A stretch of DNA of 64,000 nucleotides from positions 3,063,665 through 3,127,664 of the forward strand of contig NZ_CP021850.1 of the NCBI RefSeq assembly GCF_002896855.1. The letters run 5' to 3'. Each line of letters begins with the position of its first letter. Positions within the stretch are counted from its first letter, which is position 1. Below the pieces are notes generated by a model. It was not told the DNA's origin, searched no databases, and saw nothing but the letters and a program-made list of their open reading frames with translations. The position numbers were made by a program, and so were the translations under genes. This DNA comes from Clostridium thermosuccinogenes (lineage in GTDB: Bacteria; Bacillota; Clostridia; Acetivibrionales; DSM-5807). Positions 39,170-48,057 of the stretch are shown here, piece after piece.

Positions 39170-40222
39170 TTATTCTGTATACCGTACAATATCTTGAATG
39201 TCACGAATGTCGAGCCAGTTAAGAAGTCTCAGTAGATAGTGTCCATCAGGTGTGGTCTCTCCATTTTCCCATTTTTGATAAGTGCGAACAGTAGCACCAA
39301 TTGCGTCAGCTACATCTTTTTGGGTATATTTGAGACGTTTTCGGTAAATCTTCAGGATTTCATAATCAAATTCCATAGTTTGCGGACCCGCATAAATTTG
39401 GTACCAACAATCATCATCTTCCTTATTATTATAACAGTTTAGAGCATGAATTGTAGTGTAGGGAGTAATCTCAACAAATAGCCGTCCGCGGCTAGACTTA
39501 TCTTGTGAGCAAGTAATGCTCTTTGCATTTTTAACTCGTAGGCCTATCCATTTCATTATAGGTTGACCGTTTTTGTCGCACGGAAAAGTACCTTCAAACT
39601 CAATCCGTGTTCCTGTCCGCCAGCTTACTTCACCTATTCCTATCTCTCCTATTTCATAAATGATGGGGGGAAGTCCTTTCTTCTCCAATGCCTCATTATA
39701 GCTTGTAATAAAGCAGTCCGGTAGATAGTCGTTGCTTCCTAGTTCATCACACAATTGCAAGTAATGTTTCCATTGAAAAAACATCTCTGTGTTGCACACA
39801 TGATGAGTCTGATCCACTATGTAGCAGAATATATCCGTCAATGAAAGATTTTTCTCATATAGCATGTATTCAAGTGCCTGGTATAGCTTCTCTAAAGTTT
39901 TTTCATCTTTATCATCTCGTATGATTCCTGAAATAAGGCAATGCAAATTACCCACGTGATTATTCGAATAATCGTTTACATAGAAATAAAAAGGTATTCT
40001 ACGAATAAATTTTGCTACAGGCAGTGGCTTATACCCGTATTTATCATCCAACCAACTTGAATAAGAAATAGAACCATTACGTCCAACTTTTTTATCGCAG
40101 TACGAAAAAATCTCATTTCCAACGATAGAGTGCATATTGAGATATTTAATCAATTTATCTTTATCAAAATATTTATCATCAACGTACTGCTCAATAATAT
40201 CAATATCTGATCTTGACAGCAT
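39170..40222 (-). CDS. Protein with C-terminal XRE helix-turn-helix, HEPN neighbour
   Basis: A 350-residue protein. The last 55 residues are a Cro/C1 HTH (LKIYRKRLKYTQKDVADAIGATVRTYQKWENGET). The first 290 residues are a novel-looking mixed domain with YKPLPVAKFIRRIPFYFYVNDY, SWRTGTRIEFEGTFPCDKNG and IGLRVKNAKSITCSQDKS; I do not recognise a family. GGAGG is 8 bases before the ATG at 40220-40222. It precedes the HEPN gene on the same strand. A sensor domain joined to an operator-binding domain would suit the regulator of a defence module. Confidence 0.62.
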   Translation of the reverse strand: MLSRSDIDIIEQYVDDKYFDKDKLIKYLNMHSIVGNEIFSYCDKKVGRNGSISYSSWLDDKYGYKPLPVAKFIRRIPFYFYVNDYSNNHVGNLHCLISGIIRDDKDEKTLEKLYQALEYMLYEKNLSLTDIFCYIVDQTHHVCNTEMFFQWKHYLQLCDELGSNDYLPDCFITSYNEALEKKGLPPIIYEIGEIGIGEVSWRTGTRIEFEGTFPCDKNGQPIMKWIGLRVKNAKSITCSQDKSSRGRLFVEITPYTTIHALNCYNNKEDDDCWYQIYAGPQTMEFDYEILKIYRKRLKYTQKDVADAIGATVRTYQKWENGETTPDGHYLLRLLNWLDIRDIQDIVRYTE

Positions 40223-40496
40223 ATTAAACACCTCCCATATGCATTTATAATAATACGAATATTTTGGGTAATCAAGATGTCCATTTATTCGTAAAATCAG
40301 AACGAAAAATGTAATGTAGAAGGTGATTTACTTCTTTATACTTTAAAAACAAAGAAAATCTTACCTATCAGTTCGTATTATTTATGTCAGTACTATACTC
40401 ACAAAATGAAATGTATATGAATATAAAAAAACTAAGTATTTGGTGCCTCCCTACTGTAACATATAAACTGAATGTTCATTATTGTAATCAGAACAA

Positions 40497-41864
40497 TTAT
40501 CGCTTATATTTATTCCAAGGAATATAAATCATAAATTCCACACCGGTATAGCCTTCAGGCTCTCTCAATTGTAATTGACCGTCATAACGATCTATAATCT
40601 GCTTAATTATATATAGCCCAAGACCGCTATGCTGTTTAATGCTTTTAGTTGTATATCCGGCAGTAAAAATATTTTGCCTAGCATTTTGAGGGATGGGGCT
40701 GCCGTTATTGGATACCTTTAATTCCAAACCTAGCTTATTGCATACTAGAACTAAGTCTATTCGTGGGGAACCATTCATTTTTACTGCATCTAAAGCATTA
40801 TCCAGAAGGTTACCGGTTAATTGAGTAAGATCCTCCGGCGAAAGTGGAAGAGAACCGTCTTGTATTTTTACATACCAGTAGAATTTGATTCCATTGATTT
40901 TTGCTTCCTCATGTTTTGTACTTATAATAGCCGCTAATTCCGGAGGTTCAATTTTCAGGAGGCTTCCTATGCGGCTGACAGTATGATACAGATTTTCGAT
41001 ATAGGTTTCTGCCTGGTCGTAATGACAAGCCTTTATATATCCATAAATGGCAGTAAGATGGTTGTAAAAATCATGACGCTCAACCTGCAAACGCAAATGC
41101 AAATTATGTCTCTCTCTGGCATAATGAATCTCTGTTTCCAATTTTGCATCGCGTTCTATGACTTTTAGCAGATATCCGGATACAAATATCGTAGCTAAAA
41201 CAGAAATCAATAAAACAATGCTACCAACTTCTACTAGGGTTTTCAGTGTAAAACTGGGATAAACACCTGAATTGTAGGCATGAAAACTAAGATTTAATAA
41301 AACAAGCATTAAAGCTTGTACCAGACATAATGCCAAAAGACAATTTTGCCTAATGAGTTGCTTTGTTGTTCTTTTGTCAGACTCATTTTTTATTCCCAAT
41401 TTTTCTGATATTAACGGTAAGCGCCATCCTCGTTTGCTGATGATATACGCTAATATTGCTAGTAAAATCAAGTGAGGCAAAGTAAAAAGTATTCTTAGCA
41501 AAGGATCAGAGATGATTTGTTCAAGATTTAAATTAAAAATCCAAGCCAGAAGTGGAACGGAGATTCCCTCCGCCAATCCCAAAAACACACTTGAAAGTAC
41601 CATTACAACTGCTGAAGTATGCCAGCGCAATCGGAAAAAGAGGTTCAAAAATATAGTCATGAGTGCTACTTGTGATATAGTATGGATACCAAAACGTACT
41701 GGCATTGTCCGGATACTGAATGAGAATATCGAAGTCAGCAGGGAAAGGATTATTACTACAAACGGTGACTCCCGTTTCTTTGTTAATGCTAGTACCATAT
41801 AATACAAAACCAGGCTTTCAGGAACAGATACACCTAAAAAGGGGATTAACGGCATAACATCCAT
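40497..41864 (-). CDS. agrC: AgrC-like GHKL sensor histidine kinase
   Basis: A 455-residue receptor kinase. Residues 1-230 have six to seven membrane segments (MPLIPFLGVSVPESLVLYYM, ITMPVRFGIHTISQVALMTIF in part, LILLAILAYIIS, VGSIVLLISVLATIFVSGYLL). The HisKA-like motif is RHDFYNHLTAIYGYI (phospho-His), then N box LTGNLLDNALDAVKMNG and G boxes HSGLGLYIIKQIIDRYDG. This is the AgrC/ComD type that binds cyclic peptides on the outside. It is 12 bp after the response regulator gene and faces the AgrB gene across the XRE/HEPN insertion. Confidence 0.9.
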   Translation of the reverse strand: MDVMPLIPFLGVSVPESLVLYYMVLALTKKRESPFVVIILSLLTSIFSFSIRTMPVRFGIHTISQVALMTIFLNLFFRLRWHTSAVVMVLSSVFLGLAEGISVPLLAWIFNLNLEQIISDPLLRILFTLPHLILLAILAYIISKRGWRLPLISEKLGIKNESDKRTTKQLIRQNCLLALCLVQALMLVLLNLSFHAYNSGVYPSFTLKTLVEVGSIVLLISVLATIFVSGYLLKVIERDAKLETEIHYARERHNLHLRLQVERHDFYNHLTAIYGYIKACHYDQAETYIENLYHTVSRIGSLLKIEPPELAAIISTKHEEAKINGIKFYWYVKIQDGSLPLSPEDLTQLTGNLLDNALDAVKMNGSPRIDLVLVCNKLGLELKVSNNGSPIPQNARQNIFTAGYTTKSIKQHSGLGLYIIKQIIDRYDGQLQLREPEGYTGVEFMIYIPWNKYKR

Positions 41865-41876
41865 CGCAATACCCCC

Positions 41877-42617
41877 TTAGACATTATAATCAGAATACTT
41901 CATTAGCTCAGACATACGATCACGGCTAAGTAAAGCCTTGTCTTCACAATTATTGAATTTTACCTCATAATACGATGAATTGGGAAAAGAGACTATCTTT
42001 TCAATCCGATCGGTGTTTATAATGAAAGATTTATGGGAACGAAAGAACATCTTTCCTAAGTACTTCTCCAGTTCCTGCAGGGTTTGTCGGGTTTTAAATT
42101 TCCCGTTGGTACAGGAGATAAGGGTATGACGTCCGGACTTTTCTATATAAAATATCTCATCCAGCTTTATAAAGACTCGTTCACTGCCCAGATTTATTGA
42201 AATTCTGCAGGTCTCCGTATTTTGGGAAGTATTACTCTTTTTTGATATTTCCAGCATCTTATATATGCGTCGGAATGTAGATTTTACTCTATCCTCATCA
42301 ATTGGCTTTAATATGTAATCGGATGCATACAGTTTGAATGCATCGAGAGAGTATTCCTGATGTGCGGTTATAAAGACTATTGCTATATCCGGTTTTATTT
42401 CTCTCAGCCTCTCGGCTAACTCTATTCCTTTCATATCAGGCAGCTCAATATCAAGAAAAGCTAAGTCCGGGTTATGCTCTATTGTAAGCTTTATGATATC
42501 ATTAGCATTTTCCGCTGTTCCAACAACCAGAGCCCCTTCAAGCTTACTAAGAATCGAGCATAGTAAAAGCATTACTCCATGTTCATCATCAGCCATTACA
42601 ACTTTAACCGGCGACAT
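41877..42617 (-). CDS. agrA: AgrA-like LytTR response regulator
   Basis: A 246-residue regulator. The receiver domain has VVMADDEHGVM, LAFLDIELPDMKG (phospho-Asp) and VFITAHQEYSLDAFKLYASDYILKPI. The LytTR DNA-binding domain has ERVFIKLDEIFYIEKSGRHTLI, LQELEKYLGKMFFRSHKSFIIN, as in AgrA. It should bind direct repeats upstream of agr and of target genes when AgrC is activated by peptide. AAAGGAAG precedes the ATG at 42615-42617. A c-di-GMP-I riboswitch lies between its promoter and start, so its expression probably also depends on c-di-GMP. Confidence 0.9.
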   Translation of the reverse strand: MSPVKVVMADDEHGVMLLLCSILSKLEGALVVGTAENANDIIKLTIEHNPDLAFLDIELPDMKGIELAERLREIKPDIAIVFITAHQEYSLDAFKLYASDYILKPIDEDRVKSTFRRIYKMLEISKKSNTSQNTETCRISINLGSERVFIKLDEIFYIEKSGRHTLISCTNGKFKTRQTLQELEKYLGKMFFRSHKSFIINTDRIEKIVSFPNSSYYEVKFNNCEDKALLSRDRMSELMKYSDYNV

Positions 42618-42729
42618 ACTCACCACTTCCTTTCAGGATTCCCTGGCAAACTTGCAAACACCTTTCCGGCAAATCAAAGTCATAATGGCTCAAAGTCGTT
42701 ACTATAAGTAATAATGGTTGTATACATAA

Positions 42730-42763
42730 AGGCTCACTGATGTTATAAAACACCAATGAGCCT
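42730..42763 (-). terminator. Expression-platform hairpin after the second riboswitch
   Basis: Minus-strand AGGCTCA ... TGAGCCT stem with an extended imperfect middle, followed by TTTATG. It starts 17 bases after the aptamer and 113 bases before the agrA start. The T-run is short, so it may be a leaky terminator or part of an alternative fold. Confidence 0.5.
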
Positions 42764-42779
42764 AAAGCAGCTTAGTCCC

Positions 42780-42853
42780 GGCAACCCGGCCATCATAGCG
42801 GTAAATCGCTTTAGACCCGAGGCTTTGCGTCCTTGTCTTTCAACAAGTTTGCC
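42780..42853 (-). ncRNA. c-di-GMP-I riboswitch (GEMM-I) upstream of agrA
   Basis: Second aptamer copy with all blocks: GGCAAAC, the tetraloop stem CTTGTTGAAAGACAAG, GGACGCAAAGCC, GGGTCTAAAGC, then CTATGATGGCC and GGTTGCC. Its loops differ from copy one but the core is the same. A -10 TATAAT lies at 42893-42888, 35 bp upstream. The next gene on the strand is the agrA-like regulator, followed by agrC, agrB and agrD, so c-di-GMP should gate the quorum-sensing operon. Confidence 0.88.
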
Positions 42854-42928
42854 TTTATCGATTTTATTTATTTTGATAACACTTACTATTATATACTATA
42901 AATGAGCAAATTTCATACCAATAAATGG

Positions 42929-44131
42929 TTATATGGCTATACCAAGCTCTTCATTGATCTTTGACAACGGAATACCATGGCAAGCTTGTTCGTAAACATA
43001 GGCAATCAAGTTTTGTTTAATTTCATTGCGTACATGTTTACGTTGAATACCCAGGGTACGGCAATCATCAGATGATATGCTTATACAATAGGCATAAGCG
43101 AGCACAATAATTGTCAGGAATCGCCGGATTGCCTGTTTTCCACGTACCTGGTATCTATCAAGTTCAAGCTGCATCTTGTTATCCCTGAAGAAGATTTCTA
43201 TCGTCCACCTTTCGGTGTAAGTTGATAGAATAACTTCTTCTGAAAGATTACATGTGCTGTAAAAAACATGCGTGGCATTTTCTTCAAACAGCTTGTTTTC
43301 AGGCCAACTAAGCAGTATTACTCCGATTTTAGGGAGCCTCTTGATAAACCCGTTAACACGGTGAACCCAGTACTTCTGATTGCCCGCGGTGACAAGGCGG
43401 ACATCTTTTTTAGTAAGGGTTTTCACATACGCATTAACTTTCTGTCCTAATCTTGGGCCTCCTTCATAATAAAGGACCCTGTTGGCCTTCAAAGCACCAA
43501 TGTACTCAAAACCTCTGCTATGGGCAGCTTTTATTACAGAACAGGCACTATACCAATTGTTTCCCAGGACGTATACCTTTGTCGGAAAATCCGGCAGTGC
43601 TTCGATTATTTGACGCACCATGTTGATTTTACTCTGCTTAACCTTATCATAAAGTTCCATATAATAAGGCAGCTTTAGTCCCCCGCATTCCAGAAGCACA
43701 CATACGATCTGGTGGCCGTAAACACGCTTTTTCCTGAGATGCGAATGGTGGAAACTACAACCTTCTGTTGGTCTCAAAGCCTTTGACGAGGGCTTTGTCT
43801 TTTCGGAAATAGTATCATCCAGTATCGCATATACAGGACAGCCTGTTTTCCGGGCTTGTAAGCTTATCTGTGCCAGTACGTATAACTGGTATTTATCCAT
43901 AACAAGGCTTGTAGGCCATGGTGATCTCGATAAAAACTTCCAGATGGAAGTCCGGTGAACATTACGCATGCTGAGTTCCGGTACATTCTTGATTTTTCCA
44001 CCAAAGCCGCCTTGCATAGCGGAAGCAATTATGCTTGTAAGGTTTGCAAGTTGAGGCTTTGTAAGTAAAAGTGTCAGTCTTAATGCAATAAGGAACTTCC
44101 TTAAACTTTCTGTACATGTTATAATGTTCAT
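42929..44131 (-). CDS. DDE transposase (IS4/IS701-like), possibly inactive
   Basis: A 400-residue transposase. The first catalytic Asp block is YAILDDTISEKT. The second block reads YVLGNNWYSACSV, where relatives have D-x-W-Y, so an Asn stands where the Asp is expected. The C-terminal Glu block is YTERWTIEIFFRDNKMQLELDRYQVR. It lies between the agr riboswitch promoter and HtrA. I could not find clear terminal inverted repeats; a hairpin (GCAAC ... GTTGC, about 44165-44198) lies near its start. The Asn suggests loss of activity, but this needs an alignment. Confidence 0.82.
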   Translation of the reverse strand: MNIITCTESLRKFLIALRLTLLLTKPQLANLTSIIASAMQGGFGGKIKNVPELSMRNVHRTSIWKFLSRSPWPTSLVMDKYQLYVLAQISLQARKTGCPVYAILDDTISEKTKPSSKALRPTEGCSFHHSHLRKKRVYGHQIVCVLLECGGLKLPYYMELYDKVKQSKINMVRQIIEALPDFPTKVYVLGNNWYSACSVIKAAHSRGFEYIGALKANRVLYYEGGPRLGQKVNAYVKTLTKKDVRLVTAGNQKYWVHRVNGFIKRLPKIGVILLSWPENKLFEENATHVFYSTCNLSEEVILSTYTERWTIEIFFRDNKMQLELDRYQVRGKQAIRRFLTIIVLAYAYCISISSDDCRTLGIQRKHVRNEIKQNLIAYVYEQACHGIPLSKINEELGIAI

Positions 44132-44341
44132 CGAGGCATCGTCAATCCTTTATCTTTTGTGTTAGCAACAAAAATATCGGATTTTTCGGTTGCCTCATTT
44201 AGTTTTACAAATTATGTTAGCGTTTTTGCTCCTTTATAGTTATATACTAAAAGCCATGTTGAAATTTGTCAAAGCGTGTTATTTTCCTTTTCAAGTTTCT
44301 TCATGTTCATCACTAAAAGGCCTACTCTTATCCCCCAGCTT

Positions 44342-45631
44342 TTATTTCTCTTCAGAGAATACCAGCTTTAAGGTTTTCTTTCCATCTTCTCTCACAACAA
44401 CAACATTTACTGTATCACCTGCTTTATAGCCCTTCTTAATCTCATCCAAATCTTTCATAGTTTTGGCTTCCTTATCAGCAAGACTTACAAGTATATCTCC
44501 CTTCCTTATTCCGGCTTTATCTGCGCCGCTTCCCGCTGTCACGTCCATTACATAGATTCCAACTGGCAGTCCATACTGATTCGCGATTGTCTCGGTGATC
44601 TCCATACCTGAAATACCTATTAAAGGCCTTCCCTTAACATATCCAAACAATATCAACTGGTCAATAATCGGTTTCGCATCATTAATTGGAATTGCAAATC
44701 CCAGGCCTTCAACTCCAGCAACAGAGATTTTAATTGTGTTAATCCCTATTACCTGCCCCTGCGAATTTACAAGTGCCCCACCACTATTCCCGGGATTAAT
44801 TGCTGCATCTGTCTGAATCAAGTTAAGGGTTTTATCATCTGCAGCAACCTTTCTATCCAGTGCGCTAACTACTCCTGCAGTTACAGACCCTGCAAATTCC
44901 ATTCCCAAAGGATTGCCAATAGCAACTGCCAATTCCCCTACTTCCAACTGGGAAGAATCACCAAGTTCAGCTACAGGAAGGTTTTCCAGTTCGATCTTAA
45001 TAACAGCCAAGTCGTTTTTACTGTCACCTCCTACATATGTAGCTTTTGCCTGTCTCCCATCCGGAAGAAACACCTCCAATGTAGAGTTCTTACTTGCATT
45101 ATTCTTAGGGTCTGCGTATTCTACTACATGATAGTTTGTCATGATATATCCATCTTGGCTTATGATAACACCAGAACCCTCTGCTTTAGACTGTCCCATC
45201 TCTACTCCGAAATACCTGCTTTGCGGATTGGCTACAGACATTCTGATGCCAACTACTGAAGGCCCTACTTTCTTCGCTATTTCAGTTACGGTAGAGCCTT
45301 TGACAAGAGCAGTTTTTATTACCCCACCTCTATCTATTGAGCTACTATTGGAGTTATTAATAGTCGAAACGATACCTGCCTTTTGTATCAATGCCTCCTG
45401 TTTTTTTAATTCACCTGAAAACTTTGAATATAGAGCTCCACCTACTGCAGTACTGCTTATTAAGGAAGTTGCCAAAACAAGAGATATATAAGTTTTTAAA
45501 TTTGATTTTTTCTTTGTACTTACTTGAAATCTTTGCGAGGTATCCACCTGTTCAACCCTATTTACCTCTTCCACAATATCATCGGATTCATAATTATAGC
45601 TATTTTCATACGAACCAAAATATTCATTCAT
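44342..45631 (-). CDS. HtrA/DegP-type serine protease
   Basis: A 429-residue membrane-anchored protease for misfolded envelope proteins. A cytoplasmic tail (60 residues) and one membrane segment (TYISLVLATSLISSTAVGG) precede the trypsin-like domain: IMTNYHVVEYA (His), KNDLAVIKIE (Asp), INPGNSGGALVNSQGQ (Ser). A PDZ domain closes it (VTAGSGADKAGIRKGDILVSL). GAGAGGTG lies 6 bases before the ATG at 45629-45631. Its promoter has the 11-bp TCTTCAT-type repeats shared with the copper island, so it may belong to the regulon of the response regulator at 48058. Confidence 0.93.
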   Translation of the reverse strand: MNEYFGSYENSYNYESDDIVEEVNRVEQVDTSQRFQVSTKKKSNLKTYISLVLATSLISSTAVGGALYSKFSGELKKQEALIQKAGIVSTINNSNSSSIDRGGVIKTALVKGSTVTEIAKKVGPSVVGIRMSVANPQSRYFGVEMGQSKAEGSGVIISQDGYIMTNYHVVEYADPKNNASKNSTLEVFLPDGRQAKATYVGGDSKNDLAVIKIELENLPVAELGDSSQLEVGELAVAIGNPLGMEFAGSVTAGVVSALDRKVAADDKTLNLIQTDAAINPGNSGGALVNSQGQVIGINTIKISVAGVEGLGFAIPINDAKPIIDQLILFGYVKGRPLIGISGMEITETIANQYGLPVGIYVMDVTAGSGADKAGIRKGDILVSLADKEAKTMKDLDEIKKGYKAGDTVNVVVVREDGKKTLKLVFSEEK

Positions 45632-45670
45632 ATCAAACACCTCTCAATTTGTTAAATATCTTATGGACTT

Positions 45671-45715
45671 ATCGTAGGAAAAAGATGTGAAGATTTAATG
45701 GAGAATATATGAAAT
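45671..45715 (-). promoter_or_regulatory. Repeat operator/promoter before htrA-like gene
   Basis: On the minus strand, heptamers ATTTCAT (45715-45709), TCTCCAT (45704-45698) and TCTTCAC (45693-45687) are spaced by exactly 11 bp. The last ends 10 bp before a -10 box TACGAT (45676-45671). This is the shared layout of the regulon. Confidence 0.65.
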
Positions 45716-45972
45716 AATTGTTAATAGTATTAAAATAAAATATTAATGCATTAACACATTAGTAGCTGCTTAAGCAACGAAAAGCGCGAGCAGGGTGTAT
45801 ATTATATCTACTCAGACGTCATAAAATTACTTTAACGTTAATATTGAAGACTATAATATATAAATGAAAAAACTTTATGTTGAGAATATTGACATTTCAT
45901 TAAGAAACTCATATATTCTCCAGCAAAGCTTTTGACCCAATTTTTTTAGTCTTTCTTCTTCACTTGTACTTT

Positions 45973-46006
45973 TTTTCATAAAATCTACATATCTAACTGC
46001 TAAAAT
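45973..46006 (+). promoter_or_regulatory. Repeat operator/promoter before the His-rich membrane protein gene
   Basis: Plus-strand heptamers TTTTCAT (45973-45979) and TCTACAT (45984-45990), 11 bp apart, followed after 10 bp by a -10 box TAAAAT (46001-46006). The gene starts 125 bp on. The rest of 45716-46130 is AT-rich, with another degenerate repeat series near 45892-45925. Confidence 0.55.
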
Positions 46007-46130
46007 AAAGGCCATAGCAATATATAAAATTTGTATATGTTGTAGAATGATTGAGTTAGCAGCTAATTAAGCTGTAATAGGCGGAAAATGTTAAAAGTCT
46101 GAAGATCCGTATTAATAAGGAGGACGGAAT

Positions 46131-46418
46131 ATGAAATGTTGTCACGGAAATGACAGGCATCAGGAAAATGAACATAAAGGTAAGCATAAAGGTCATATAT
46201 CACATATTTTGATGATGATGTTGTGCTGCGGCGGACCAGTAATTTTAGTGCTTCTATTACCATTGATAGGAAAAATCCTTCCCGGAACCAGCATCTATTT
46301 ATCCAAAATCATACCGTTTCTTTGTCCGATTATGATGCTTGTGATGATGCCAATGATGTTTAAAAAGGATAAGGGAAATAATGCAACCGAGAACAAGCAA
46401 CTAAAAGATAATGTGTAA
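46131..46418 (+). CDS. Small His/Cys-rich membrane protein (DUF2933-like)
   Basis: A 95-residue protein. A metal-binding-looking start (MKCCHGNDRHQENEHKGKHK, followed by GHISH) precedes two membrane segments: ILMMMLCCGGPVILVLLLPLIG and IIPFLCPIMMLVMMPMMF. Met, His and Cys dominate, as in small proteins linked to copper or silver handling. It is the only plus-strand gene in the copper island, and its promoter carries the shared repeats. AAGGAGG is 7 bases before the ATG. Function is inferred from composition and context. Confidence 0.7.
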   Translation: MKCCHGNDRHQENEHKGKHKGHISHILMMMLCCGGPVILVLLLPLIGKILPGTSIYLSKIIPFLCPIMMLVMMPMMFKKDKGNNATENKQLKDNV

Positions 46419-46477
46419 AAAATCATGAAAAAAAATATAGAGTAATATATCCCCCCAACAAAGATTGATTTACAATG

Positions 46478-46515
46478 TAGCTAGTCCTTAAGTCTCAGGA
46501 TTTAAGGGCTAGCTA
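46478..46515. terminator. Hairpin between convergent genes
   Basis: TAGCTAGTCCTTAA and TTTAAGGGCTAGCTA face each other around an 8-base loop, between the plus-strand His-rich gene and the minus-strand kinase gene. No strong T-run follows, so it may be a weak bidirectional terminator. Confidence 0.45.
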
Positions 46516-46647
46516 TGTTTCTATGTTATTATTTAGCAAGCTCCCTTGCTATAAGCCATGACCTTAAGAGCGGTTATAGAAGAACAGGAGTAAGAAAAAA
46601 GATAGTGACCCATGACAATCCATCATCCTCAAGTAATAGATAGCTAT

Positions 46648-48042
46648 TTAGCCGAGCTGCTTTGGTAATGATATAATAAATTCTGTCCCTTCATCAACCT
46701 TGCTCTTTACTTGAATCTTCCCCTTGTGTGCATCAATTATTGCCTTTGTGATTGTAAGACCAATTCCGGCACCTCCGGTCAACCTGTTTCTTGATTTATC
46801 TGCACGATAGAAACGTTCAAAAATATGGGGTAAGTCCTCTGGGGGAATCCCTTTCCCAGTATCTTTAACAGTTATTTCTGTAACGTCATCGGCACCTTTA
46901 ACTATAACCTCCACTACACCCCCCTGTGGAGTGTACTTTTGAGCATTTGACAGCAGATTTATTATTACCTGGCTTATTTTATCCTTATCAGCAGTTACTA
47001 TCTCTTTTTCACCTATAAACTTTACATCTATATCCTTATTCGCAAAGTCATTCTCGAAGTTCTGTATAATATGCCGGATAAGCTCCGAAATATCAAAGCT
47101 TGTCTTGGTAAGGATCAGGTTTTCGCTCTCATATTTCGCTAGCTTTTCAAGATCCCCTACCAACCTGTTTATTCTCATGATTTCTTCGTGGCAGCTCTTT
47201 AGCCTCTCGGTATCAGGCTTCCAAATACCGTCAATCATTGCTTCCATGTGGCTTTGCAAAGTAGCCAGGGGGGTTCGTAATTCATGGGCAACGTCGGCTG
47301 TGAGCCTTTTTCTTAAGACTTCCTGGTTTTCCAAGGTTTCAGCAAGGTTGTTAATGGTTTCAGTAAGCTGAGTAGTCTCCTTTGTACTGGATGGTTCAGT
47401 TATCCTGCCATCAAAATATCCTTTTGAAATCATTTGAGCTGTGGCTATAACCCGGGAAATGGGTGTACTCAGCCTTTTTGCCATTACCGAGCCGAAGAGA
47501 AAGGATAAAATAAGAGAAAATGCGCCAACACCCATAAGAAGTCTGTTTATAGTATTTATAAACTCCAGATCACTATCATTAAAGTAATATGGGCCATAAT
47601 AACCGATTACAACTTTTCCGACTTCACTCAGCTTATTTGTAATAGGATAAATATTTTCTACATATCTGCCTTCCCAGTTGGGATAGCGGCTGCTCATGTT
47701 CTTTGCTATATGAGCCAACATCTGCTCGCATAGTGCATTATCATGAAACTTTGCATCCCATATGATCTTTTCCGAAGAATCCACCAACTTTATAATCATT
47801 CCTTGTTCCAAAGCATTAATACAAATGTTCCCAATAGCTTCCGTATCCCATTCTCCACCAGTTTTATACTGCTGATTGATTTGAGAAACAATTTCCTTAT
47901 TCTTCCGTTCTTGGTTTTCTATGATGTAATCCTTAAAATGTTTGTCCAGCAACAGGTTCGTTATAACACTGATCATGAGCACAGAAATAAGAACTACAGA
48001 AATGTAAGATAGCGATAACTTGGTTCTCAAACTATATTTCAT
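46648..48042 (-). CDS. Sensor histidine kinase, CusS/CopS-like position
   Basis: A 464-residue two-component sensor. A membrane segment (SYISVVLISVLMISVITNLLL) and an external domain of ~140 residues are followed by a second segment (RLLMGVGAFSLILSFLFGSV), HAMP (KRLSTPISRVIATAQMISKG), HisKA (ADVAHELRTPLATLQSHMEAM with the phospho-His) and HATPase_c (NLLSNAQKYTPQGG, DTGKGIPPEDLPHIFERFYR, GGAGIGLTITKAII). It pairs with the response regulator 15 bp upstream. The neighbouring copper genes and shared operators suggest a metal or envelope-stress signal; the ligand cannot be read from sequence. Confidence 0.92.
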   Translation of the reverse strand: MKYSLRTKLSLSYISVVLISVLMISVITNLLLDKHFKDYIIENQERKNKEIVSQINQQYKTGGEWDTEAIGNICINALEQGMIIKLVDSSEKIIWDAKFHDNALCEQMLAHIAKNMSSRYPNWEGRYVENIYPITNKLSEVGKVVIGYYGPYYFNDSDLEFINTINRLLMGVGAFSLILSFLFGSVMAKRLSTPISRVIATAQMISKGYFDGRITEPSSTKETTQLTETINNLAETLENQEVLRKRLTADVAHELRTPLATLQSHMEAMIDGIWKPDTERLKSCHEEIMRINRLVGDLEKLAKYESENLILTKTSFDISELIRHIIQNFENDFANKDIDVKFIGEKEIVTADKDKISQVIINLLSNAQKYTPQGGVVEVIVKGADDVTEITVKDTGKGIPPEDLPHIFERFYRADKSRNRLTGGAGIGLTITKAIIDAHKGKIQVKSKVDEGTEFIISLPKQLG

Positions 48043-48057
48043 AACACAATCGCCTTC

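Noticed and set aside
44342-45640. Start of the HtrA gene at GTG 45640
   Set aside because: The ribosome site GAGAGGTG would overlap that codon; the ATG at 45631 has proper spacing.
45892-45925. A further 11-bp repeat series (TTTCATTAAGA, AACTCATATAT, TCTCCAGCAAA)
   Set aside because: The phase fits, but no -10 box stands 10 bp after the last unit, so it is not counted as a promoter of the regulon.
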